From Bacteroidales bacterium (lineage in GTDB: Bacteria > Bacteroidota > Bacteroidia > Bacteroidales > Tenuifilaceae): a DNA stretch of 41,877 bases. Below are positions 27,711 through 34,144 of the stretch, in pieces. Location of the stretch: NCBI GenBank assembly GCA_013376985.1, contig JACABB010000007.1:70441-112317 (forward strand). The letters are read 5' to 3'. Position numbers and translations under genes: made by a program. Below the pieces are notes generated by a model. The model was given only the letters and a program-made list of their open reading frames with translations, did no database searches and was not told the DNA's origin. Numbering within the stretch: the stretch's first letter is position 1; each line of letters opens with the position of its first letter.

Positions 27711-30506
27711 TCACAGCAGCTGGCTTCCAATTCTACCCACCAATCTTCTTATCGCCCTCCTTTTCCAGAAAACAAGGGTTAGTGCTACAATTATGGTAAC
27801 GGCAAGGATTATTTTTTTTAGGTACCAGTAATGGTAAAGCGCATGCTGATTTCCATTCACCACCAGACCAGCCCAAAAGTGCGGGTAGACGAAGAACGAT
27901 TGTGTATTTTTGAGGTACTCCAGCTTGGCAAGTCGTAGGGCTTCATCCTTCCGCATCCCCTTGAACAGGTTCAGGTAGAAGCCGTTCAGTATGTCGTCCA
28001 TCGAATTGTCGTAGGCAATCCAGAGCGATGCCACCACCGATTGGCTGCCTGCGTACATGAAGCTCCGGCTCATACTCATCACCCCTTCCCCCTTCGAGAG
28101 TTTTCCCGACCCCGAGTAGCACGATGCCAGCACCACCATCCTCGCGTTCAGCTGCATGTTGTAAACCTCCCATGCGTGTAGGCGATAAGCGTCGGTTGGA
28201 CCTTTCGATTTTGCCATTACAAGCCTGGAGTTGGCAGGGTTAAGGGTATCCTCGAATCCGTGCGTGTAAATATGTATAATATCGTACCTGCTACATTGCC
28301 GAATGAAGTTCTCTTTTGTGGCGCTACTTCCCGTTAGCGATCTACCAAAGGTTAGCCAAGCGAGGCGTTTTACGCTCCTCTCCCCGAAGGGGAGCCACCC
28401 CAGCGAGTCCCTCATCACCCTAAACTCTGGGGCAATCCCGAAGAAGCTGGGGTTACCCTTACCATCATCACCCAATGAGTAGCTGTAGAGGGTGGCGGAG
28501 CTGGCGTAGCCTATGGGGTACTTTTTTATAAGGTAGGGTTCATTGGCGTAGTTGCAGCCGTTCCTCCCGCTGTTGGGCTTATCGGTGAGCGCATCGAAAG
28601 CAATGAGATTCAGCTCCCCATCGGGGATAATTAGTAGATTTTTACCTTTCAGCAACGGTTCAACAGGAAGGATAAGCTTCTGGTACAGGTAGTAGGCTGC
28701 GTCCCTGAACTCCACGTAGTCCGATGATAGATCGTTGTGCAGCGCATTCGTAAAGTGGTTAAGCTTTGAGAAAAAGGCGGTATCGGCATCCTGTTTTACA
28801 AGTTGGAATGTGTCTTTAGTAATAGCAAAGGTGTATAATGCATTATCACTTAGTACGTATTCTATAATAGCCTCCTTTTCCTCCATTGCCTTCTGTAGTT
28901 GCGGTATGCTCACCACCTGATTGCTATATTTCAGCTTGTAGTACGCAGGATAATTTTTTTCAAGTAGCTGAACCATCCCCTCAAGTTTTAGGGTGAGGGT
29001 AAGCAGCTGCTTATTCCACGCCTCTATCTTAGCCCTATCCGGGTGCTCCAGTTTATTCTCCACCTCCACCTGCCTTCTAGCATTGCTAATTTGCAGCTTT
29101 ATATTCCTTTCATTCTTGCGTATGCTATCGGGTATTCCAGCAACCCCCTTAGCCATCTCCTCATTCTTCAGCTCCCGCAGCACAGCATATTTGCTATACT
29201 CTGCATAGCGGAATGCGGTAGCCATATACTTGGAATCACCAGAAATTTTATACAAAGAATTGGCTATTTCTATTATTGACAGGTAGGTTTCATGCTCCGT
29301 TTCCGCCACTTGCAGCTTGAAACTCTCGTAGGGGTAGCTCGTACGTAGCCGCTCAATAAAACCAGCCGCCAGCTCAAGGGTGGCAAGCGCAGCCTTTAAA
29401 TTCTCGGTTTTGCTCTGCTGCTCCGCCAGCTTGGCGAACGCCTGCGCTTTTATCTTTAGGATATCTAGTAAATCCATATCTGGGGGTATATCAGCATTTG
29501 GGTTTACGTATACCGAGGTATCGTTAAAGCTATAAACATTTGATATCAGCGATTTTTGGCAGTACTCCAATGCTTGTCTATAACTGCTCCTACGGTAGAA
29601 AAGTTCAGCATAGTTTTTTAAGCAGAGGGCTGTATGGTAGTGCTTGTCACCCAGCGAGGCGGTTAGGGTTTTATATGCCCTACGAAAAAGCTGTTCGCTT
29701 GTAGTAAATTCGCCAATCTCGGAGCAAAGCACAGCGTAGTACATGTAAGCCAAACCCGTTTTGTAGTGGTTTGTCCCGTACACTTTTGTATTACTCACAA
29801 TTCCCTTCTCAAGGTTGTATTTTGCCCTCTTGAAGTAGTGATTAGCTTTTTCAAGACTATCCATCAATCGGTATGCGAATCCACAATCGAGATAGGTAGT
29901 ACCAAATCCTTCTATTCGATTTTTTTCGACGGTTTGAATGCTTTTCAATAAGTATTCTTTGGCTCGATTATAGTTTCCAAGTCTGCCATAAGATAATCCT
30001 ATGCTACTATAATTACGAGCTACGAGTTGGTATTTATCCACTCTATCGCATTTTTCGAATATGGGTAGGGTATTCTCGTAGTAGCAGATAGCTTTGGGAT
30101 AATCGCTTTTTAGGTAGTAGCAATTGGCAATACATCTATTAATAGATGCTATACTGAAGGGATTAGATTCACCATCCAGTGCTTTTTTGCAATAATTAAT
30201 CGCCTTGCTAAAGTCACACAGTTCTGTATATACTAAGCCTAGAACATTATACACCTTGGAGTATTTAGGTTCATAATCGACAGACATTTCTCTTTTAAGT
30301 TGGAGAACTTTATCCAAAGCTTTAAGAGCATCGTAGTTATTCCTCTCTGAATAGTAGATTACGCTGCTATCGTAGAGTTTTTGTATGTAAGTTGTGTCGG
30401 TAGGCTGCTGGGCACCTACCCTTGTAAAGGCAAGAAGGGTAAGGCCTAAGAATAGGGTAAGGTTTCTGATTAATGAAGAGTTGGAATAAGTTTTTAAAAA
30501 GTTCAT
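27711..30506 (-). CDS. TPR-CHAT protein (caspase-like protease domain) with membrane anchor
   Basis: This is a 931-aa exported protein. I chose the start at 30506 because MNFLKTYSNSSLIRNLTLF begins a clear signal peptide ending near VGA; a start 33 nt earlier is possible. Tandem TPRs fill about residues 40-330, a helical linker follows, and the CHAT domain occupies about residues 600-890. The likely catalytic dyad is His in IIHIYTHGFED (about residue 749) and Cys in VVLASCYSGSG (about 796). A membrane helix (IILAVTIIVALTLVFW) and a basic tail end the protein. CHAT domains are caspase-family cysteine proteases, often switched on by partners that bind the TPRs. Together with the neighbouring ECF sigma and TPR anchor genes it suggests an envelope-stress or proteolysis-linked response, which is an inference. 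Confidence 0.88.
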   Translation of the reverse strand: MNFLKTYSNSSLIRNLTLFLGLTLLAFTRVGAQQPTDTTYIQKLYDSSVIYYSERNNYDALKALDKVLQLKREMSVDYEPKYSKVYNVLGLVYTELCDFSKAINYCKKALDGESNPFSIASINRCIANCYYLKSDYPKAICYYENTLPIFEKCDRVDKYQLVARNYSSIGLSYGRLGNYNRAKEYLLKSIQTVEKNRIEGFGTTYLDCGFAYRLMDSLEKANHYFKRAKYNLEKGIVSNTKVYGTNHYKTGLAYMYYAVLCSEIGEFTTSEQLFRRAYKTLTASLGDKHYHTALCLKNYAELFYRRSSYRQALEYCQKSLISNVYSFNDTSVYVNPNADIPPDMDLLDILKIKAQAFAKLAEQQSKTENLKAALATLELAAGFIERLRTSYPYESFKLQVAETEHETYLSIIEIANSLYKISGDSKYMATAFRYAEYSKYAVLRELKNEEMAKGVAGIPDSIRKNERNIKLQISNARRQVEVENKLEHPDRAKIEAWNKQLLTLTLKLEGMVQLLEKNYPAYYKLKYSNQVVSIPQLQKAMEEKEAIIEYVLSDNALYTFAITKDTFQLVKQDADTAFFSKLNHFTNALHNDLSSDYVEFRDAAYYLYQKLILPVEPLLKGKNLLIIPDGELNLIAFDALTDKPNSGRNGCNYANEPYLIKKYPIGYASSATLYSYSLGDDGKGNPSFFGIAPEFRVMRDSLGWLPFGERSVKRLAWLTFGRSLTGSSATKENFIRQCSRYDIIHIYTHGFEDTLNPANSRLVMAKSKGPTDAYRLHAWEVYNMQLNARMVVLASCYSGSGKLSKGEGVMSMSRSFMYAGSQSVVASLWIAYDNSMDDILNGFYLNLFKGMRKDEALRLAKLEYLKNTQSFFVYPHFWAGLVVNGNQHALYHYWYLKKIILAVTIIVALTLVFWKRRAIRRLVGRIGSQLL

Positions 30507-30596
30507 TGTTGCCACACCGCTGTTCCGATTCTGGAACAAAAGTAACGGAATTGTTTTATTTCTAATAGGCGGGGAAAAAAAATCTTGTATGTAACT

Positions 30597-30621
30597 CTGT
30601 CGGGGTTCAAAACCCCGACAG
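30597..30621. repeat. Palindrome of the TGTCNGGGTT family
   Basis: The 11-bp arms CTGTCGGGGTT and AACCCCGACAG lie around CAA. It is related to the palindromes at 27245 and 34055, with a paired change (A-T to G-C) in the stem. Confidence 0.7.
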
Positions 30622-30659
30622 GTGGGGTGTTAAAAATTCAAGTTTTTTTCATTTTTTCT

Positions 30660-30770
30660 ATCGTACTTAAAAAGTTCCGTAGGAACGAAATATTGGTAGA
30701 AAATAAATAATGTCAAATTTTAAGCTCCGTAGGAGCGAAATATGATTCAACGTATTATATGTCGTTAAAT
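30660..30770. repeat. Pair of CCGTAGGA hairpin repeats
   Basis: GTTCCGTAGGAACGAAATATT (short hairpin GTTCC/GGAAC) and, further on, GCTCCGTAGGAGCGAAATAT (GCTCC/GGAGC) are two copies of one element with a compensatory T-A to C-G change in the stem. Confidence 0.55.
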
Positions 30771-31428
30771 ACATAATGCGATTTTTTTCTACAAATATTA
30801 CGCAACTACGTTGCTATAGAAGAACAAACATTTTTTTAATACGTTACCATTTTTAACACCCCACCCCACAGGCTTAACCAATCCAAAACCTTCTAATTCA
30901 TTTAATTGTTGAATATTCCTTTGTGTGTTTTGTGACTACTTTGTGCATTTTGTGGAATAGCTATTACACAAAGGTTCACAAAGTATTACACAAAGTTGCA
31001 CGAAGGCTTTTTCCCAACACCTTAAAAAAGAATTACCCTATCTTCTAGGGTTTTTAGACTCGGAAGCGTCTGGGGTAGGAAAAAGGTAGTTAAACGCATA
31101 CATAATGCGATTTTTTTCTACAAATATTACGCAACTACGTTGCTATAGAAGAACAAACATTTTTTTAATACGTTACCATTTTTAACACCCCACCCCACAG
31201 GCTTAACCAATCCAAAACCTTCTAATTCATTTAATTGTTGAATATTCCTTTGTGTGTTTTGTGACTACTTTGTGCATTTTGTGGAATAGCTATTACACAA
31301 AGGTTCACAAAGTATTACACAAAGTTGCACGAAGGCTTTTTCCCAACACCTTAAAAAAAGAATTACTCGATCTTCTAGGGTTTTTAGACTCGGAAGCGTT
31401 TGGGGTAGGAAAAAGGTAGTTAAACGCA
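30771..31428. repeat. Near-identical tandem duplication of about 329 bp
   Basis: Copy 1 is about 30771-31099 and copy 2 about 31100-31428. Only a handful of differences are visible, for example ACCCTA versus ACTCGA before TCTTCTAGGG and GCGTCTGG versus GCGTTTGG. Each copy carries half of the CTACAAATATT element and a cluster of CTTTGTG / CACAAAG repeats. Neither copy has a credible gene. The end of copy 2 is about 190 bp upstream of the first precursor peptide gene. Confidence 0.85.
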
Positions 31429-31491
31429 GTTAGGTTCTCCTAACGCTAGTAGGTTTATTTTATAGAATATCTATATATTTAAAACAAACCC

Positions 31492-31544
31492 CCATGTACA
31501 TAAACTAAAAATCTGCTTTTTTGTACATTTAAGGTTTAGCAAAC
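31492..31544 (+). promoter_or_regulatory. Conserved upstream block of precursor cassette A (likely promoter)
   Basis: This block is shared with 31857-31909. Common elements are CCATG at the left end, CTAAAAA in the middle, a T run and TACATTTA (31524-31531), then CAAAC. TACATTTA is one base from the Bacteroidota -7 consensus TAnnTTTG. No clear -33 element is seen. Confidence 0.5.
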
Positions 31545-31562
31545 ATGGAAAAAACTTACTAT

Positions 31563-31596
31563 GGAGTAAGCCGAAAATCCCAAATAGAGTAGGCAA
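31563..31596 (+). promoter_or_regulatory. Conserved 34-nt leader box, cassette A
   Basis: This box starts GGAGTAAGCC and ends GAGTAGGCAA, 19 nt before the precursor start codon. It is identical to 32203-32236 at 33 of 34 positions. It contains two GAGTA(A/G)GC half motifs 23 nt apart. No ORF crosses it and no stem is obvious. Confidence 0.7.
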
Positions 31597-31615
31597 CAAT
31601 TTAATTTTTACCATT

Positions 31616-31762
31616 ATGAAAACTAAAAAATTCATTAAAATTTCTAAGGTAAAGAAACTTAAAGATTCTGACCTTAAGAACATTAAAGGTGGTGCATATG
31701 TTCTATATGGAGTACATAATTTATTATATGGAGTAGAACCACCTATTGAAGAACTTATCTAG
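31616..31762 (+). CDS. RiPP precursor peptide A (Gly-Gly leader, LYG-repeat core)
   Basis: This peptide has 48 aa. The leader (residues 1-26) is Lys-rich and ends in LKNIKGG, a double-glycine cleavage site typical of peptides exported by C39-peptidase ABC transporters and of Bacteroidales natural-product precursors. The core of 22 residues starts AYVLYGVHNLLYGV and carries two LYGV units seven residues apart, followed by an acidic tail. It has no Cys, Ser or Thr. The leader matches that of peptide B at nearly every position, while the cores differ. The radical SAM gene downstream is the evident maturase. No C39 peptidase or exporter is in the window. The gene is too short for ordinary gene finding, but the second copy gives strong support. 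Confidence 0.85.
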   Translation: MKTKKFIKISKVKKLKDSDLKNIKGGAYVLYGVHNLLYGVEPPIEELI

Positions 31763-31772
31763 TTAGTATTCT

Positions 31773-31807
31773 GCAGGTGTCTACCTAATTTATTAGTAAA
31801 CACCTGC
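31773..31807 (+). promoter_or_regulatory. Hairpin after precursor A
   Basis: The arms GCAGGTGT (31773-31780) and ACACCTGC (31800-31807) lie 11 nt past the stop codon. The same hairpin follows precursor B with a longer stem and a T-A to C-G paired change. No T tract follows, so it may stabilise precursor mRNA or partly terminate. Confidence 0.6.
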
Positions 31808-31814
31808 TAATATT

Positions 31815-31845
31815 AAAACGTGTCATAATGGAATATTAGCCATTA
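31815..31845 (+). pseudogene. Vestigial start of the radical SAM gene
   Basis: This stretch matches the region around the real maturase start (32461-32491) at about 24 of 30 positions, including ATAATGGAATA. The frame reads ATG GAA TAT TAG, so only Met-Glu-Tyr remains before a stop. It marks the right end of the duplicated cassette. Confidence 0.65.
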
Positions 31846-31856
31846 ACAGCAAAACA

Positions 31857-31909
31857 CCATGGCTATAAGCTAAAAACCTATTTTTTTATACATTTAAAAT
31901 TCACAAACT
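31857..31909 (+). promoter_or_regulatory. Conserved upstream block of precursor cassette B
   Basis: This is the second copy of the block at 31492-31544, with CCATG, CTAAAAA, the T run and TACATTTA (31889-31896) kept. A 269-bp insertion begins at its right end and separates it from the leader box. Confidence 0.5.
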
Positions 31910-32178
31910 ATCATTAGTGTCCGATAAAAACAACAGCAATCTTCTATGAACAATAAATAACAAGGTTTTAGATATATTACGCCCCTACAGGGCTTATTTT
32001 TCCTTGGATATCATTTTTTCTACAAATATTGTCGCGGTGCTACCGCTTGAAAAGCTGCAGAGCAGCAAAATATTTGTAGTAAGTAATTTACAAGTAGAGG
32101 TCAAAGCTGCAGAGCAGCGTAATATTAATAAACATTCTAAAACAGATGCCATTCAAAATTTCATCGGATAACAATGAT
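31910..32178. mobile_element. MITE-like 269-bp insertion with 5-bp target duplication
   Basis: The ends are imperfect terminal inverted repeats: ATCATTAGTGTCCGAT at the left, and at the right the complement of ATCATTGTTATCCGAT (13 of 16 match). AAACT flanks both sides (31905-31909 and 32179-32183), a likely target-site duplication. Removing the element restores the spacing seen in cassette A between TACATTTA and the GGAGTAAGCC box (40 versus 39 nt). It encodes nothing recognisable. Inside lies a CTACAAATATT/AATATTTGTAG inverted repeat (about 32029-32078). Confidence 0.75.
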
Positions 32179-32202
32179 AAACTATAAAAAAAGCCAAATA
32201 TT

Positions 32203-32236
32203 GGAGTAAGCCGAAAATCCTAAATAGAGTAGGCAA
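32203..32236 (+). promoter_or_regulatory. Conserved 34-nt leader box, cassette B
   Basis: It differs from the box at 31563-31596 at one position (C to T at the centre) and lies 20 nt before the precursor B start codon. Its conservation is stronger than that of the cores it precedes. Confidence 0.7.
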
Positions 32237-32256
32237 AAAAAATAATTTATATCATT

Positions 32257-32379
32257 ATGAAAACTAAAAAATTTATTAAAGTTTCTAAGGTAAAGAAACT
32301 AAATGAAACCGAACTTAAGAACATTAAGGGTGGTAAACCACTATATGCAATTGGCCCATTATATGGAATGCAGGTATAA
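32257..32379 (+). CDS. RiPP precursor peptide B (Gly-Gly leader, LYG core)
   Basis: This peptide has 40 aa. The leader (residues 1-26) differs from that of peptide A at only five conservative positions and again ends in LKNIKGG. The 14-residue core is KPLYAIGPLYGMQV: a PLY(A/G) motif twice, six residues apart, one as LYA and one as LYG. It has no Cys, Ser or Thr. It ends with TAATAA. It lies 94 nt upstream of the maturase start, with a hairpin between. A MITE-like insertion in its upstream region may alter its expression. Confidence 0.85.
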   Translation: MKTKKFIKVSKVKKLNETELKNIKGGKPLYAIGPLYGMQV

Positions 32380-32387
32380 TAAGCCAA

Positions 32388-32439
32388 GCAGGTGCCCTGC
32401 TGATATTAGGTTTTAATTTATCTAGTAGTAGGCACCTGC
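32388..32439 (+). promoter_or_regulatory. Hairpin between precursor B and the maturase
   Basis: The arms GCAGGTGCC (32388-32396) and GGCACCTGC (32431-32439) form a 9-bp perfect stem. It is equivalent to 31773-31807 and could set a high precursor-to-enzyme ratio by partial termination or mRNA processing. Confidence 0.6.
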
Positions 32440-32473
32440 TACTCATATTTAATAACCCTAAAAACTTGTGATA

Positions 32474-34009
32474 ATGGAATACCAACCTTATGCAGCCGTT
32501 TGGGAGATCACGTTTGCGTGCAACATGCGCTGCAAGCATTGCGGATCGAGCTGCAATACAACCAAACCCGATGAGCTAACCACCGAAGAAGGTCTGAAAC
32601 TATGCGATCAGATAGGCGAGCTAAAACTTCACCACATTACCCTATCAGGCGGAGAACCACTTATGCGAAAGGATTGGCACATTCTCGCCAAAAGGATACG
32701 CGAGAATGGGGTTACTCCGAATATGATTACCAATGGGTGGCTTTTAACCGAGGATGACGTTAGAAAGGCTAAGGATGCTGGCATCTCGAATATCGCCATT
32801 AGCTTGGATGGGGTAAAGGAGACACACGATTTCATGAGGATGCAAGGATCATACGACAGAATTATGTCGGCTTTACAACTCCTGAAAAAGGGTGGAGTTC
32901 CATCATCTACTATTACTACCGTTAACAAAAAGAACCTACACGAGCTACCAAAGATATACGAGATTCTAAAGGCTAACGGAGTGGGCAACTGGCAGCTACA
33001 ATACGCTATGCCTATGGGGAATCTCCTGCAAAATAACGATTTGGTGATTGACCCCGAGGAGATTGAGGTAATGCTCGACTATCTCCTTGAATTCTCTCAA
33101 GAAAATATTATAAGAATTGACCTTGCAGATTGTGTAGGGTATTATAACGAGAAGGAATTGGAGATAAAATCGCAAAGAATTGGAAAACCCGAAGATTATT
33201 TTTGGACGGGCTGTTTAGCAGGCAAAAATATTTTGGGAATCAGATACAATGGTGACGTAGTGGGCTGCTCATCTCTAAGGGATGACGAATTTATTGAGGA
33301 TAATGTTAGGAATCGGTCGCTTTTAGAGATTTGGAATGATCCTAAATCGTTCGCATGGAACAGGGAGCTTAAGAAAAAGGATCTGACAGGATTTTGCGCT
33401 ACATGCCAGTACGGAAACTATTGCTTGGCAGGTTGCTCGGTTCTAAAATTTACCATGGGAAAGAAATTGAAGGAGAATCGATATTGTACTTATAGGGTGG
33501 CTGCCGAAAGCGATTATAATGAGGTTAGGAAAATTAAGGATAATAAAAAACTAATGGAGCTTTCAGCCGAAGCTATTTCCGATGAAAACTATCAATTTGC
33601 GGATGCTTGCTTAAACTCCTTACATGAGCAGGATACAAAAAATATCTCCATATTAAACCAGCTTGGGTTTGTTAACTATAAGCTCGAAAATTACGAGAAG
33701 TCCCTAAAATTCAACGATGAGGTTTTAAGCCTCGATCCAAAGAATGCATATGCTCATAAGGGCAAAGGTATTTGCCTGAGCAGCATGGGTGAAACCCAGG
33801 AGGGGATTAGCTACCTTGAGAAATCAATCGAACTCGCCGATGAGAATTTTCTCGATCCCTACTTCGACCTATCCTTGGTCTATTATAATTGCAAAGATTA
33901 TAAAAAGGCTAAAGAGGTGTTAATGGAAGGACGAAAAAAATCTGAAGAGTTTAAGAATAGTTCAGATGAGCTATATCAGCTAATTGAAGAGGAACTTGGT
34001 AATTCTTGA
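32474..34009 (+). CDS. Radical SAM/SPASM peptide maturase with C-terminal TPR domain
   Basis: This 511-aa enzyme should modify the two precursor peptides. The radical SAM cluster motif is C16, C20, C23 (FACNMRCKHCGSSC), with an extra Cys at 27. The GGE motif is LSGGEPLMRKDW. The SPASM domain (about residues 245-340) has the usual seven-Cys pattern: TGCLAG, VVGCSS, then CxxCx5Cx3C in FCATCQYGNYCLAGCS, and a last Cys in NRYC. About 170 C-terminal residues form TPR-like helices (YEKSLKFNDEVLSLDPKNAY and following), an unusual addition that may bind the leader, since no separate RRE protein is nearby. ATG 32474 is chosen over GTG 32468 because the duplicated vestige keeps ATAATGGAATA. Its reaction is unknown; see the findings for the splicease idea. 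Confidence 0.88.
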   Translation: MEYQPYAAVWEITFACNMRCKHCGSSCNTTKPDELTTEEGLKLCDQIGELKLHHITLSGGEPLMRKDWHILAKRIRENGVTPNMITNGWLLTEDDVRKAKDAGISNIAISLDGVKETHDFMRMQGSYDRIMSALQLLKKGGVPSSTITTVNKKNLHELPKIYEILKANGVGNWQLQYAMPMGNLLQNNDLVIDPEEIEVMLDYLLEFSQENIIRIDLADCVGYYNEKELEIKSQRIGKPEDYFWTGCLAGKNILGIRYNGDVVGCSSLRDDEFIEDNVRNRSLLEIWNDPKSFAWNRELKKKDLTGFCATCQYGNYCLAGCSVLKFTMGKKLKENRYCTYRVAAESDYNEVRKIKDNKKLMELSAEAISDENYQFADACLNSLHEQDTKNISILNQLGFVNYKLENYEKSLKFNDEVLSLDPKNAYAHKGKGICLSSMGETQEGISYLEKSIELADENFLDPYFDLSLVYYNCKDYKKAKEVLMEGRKKSEEFKNSSDELYQLIEEELGNS

Positions 34010-34054
34010 TTTAGAAAAAGTGCTATTTTTTAATACGTTGCCTATTTTTAAGTT

Positions 34055-34094
34055 AAACGCTGTCAGGGTTCAAAACCCTGACAGCGTTTTTTAG
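34055..34094 (+). terminator. Intrinsic terminator of the RiPP locus (bidirectional palindrome)
   Basis: This is a 16-bp perfect stem (AAACGCTGTCAGGGTT and complement) with loop CAA, followed by TTTTTT on the plus strand. It lies 45 nt past the maturase stop and also faces the convergent MACPF gene. The stem belongs to the TGTCAGGGTT palindrome family. Confidence 0.8.
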
Positions 34095-34144
34095 CTGGGT
34101 TTACTAATCCGGCTTAGTTTTTATATTTTATATCCAACAAAAAA

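Noticed and set aside
27943-28173. Frame rich in Gly/Glu inside the CHAT gene
   Set aside because: It is a shifted reading frame of the more GC-rich CHAT domain, which has clear motifs in its own frame.
31471-31683. 70-codon minus-strand frame over precursor A
   Set aside because: It is antisense to a well-supported precursor gene and its control box; the plus-strand copy is duplicated and conserved.
31616-32379. Lanthipeptide, sactipeptide or microcin-type thiazole precursors
   Set aside because: The cores contain no Cys, Ser or Thr, and no matching LanM, LanBC or YcaO gene is present.
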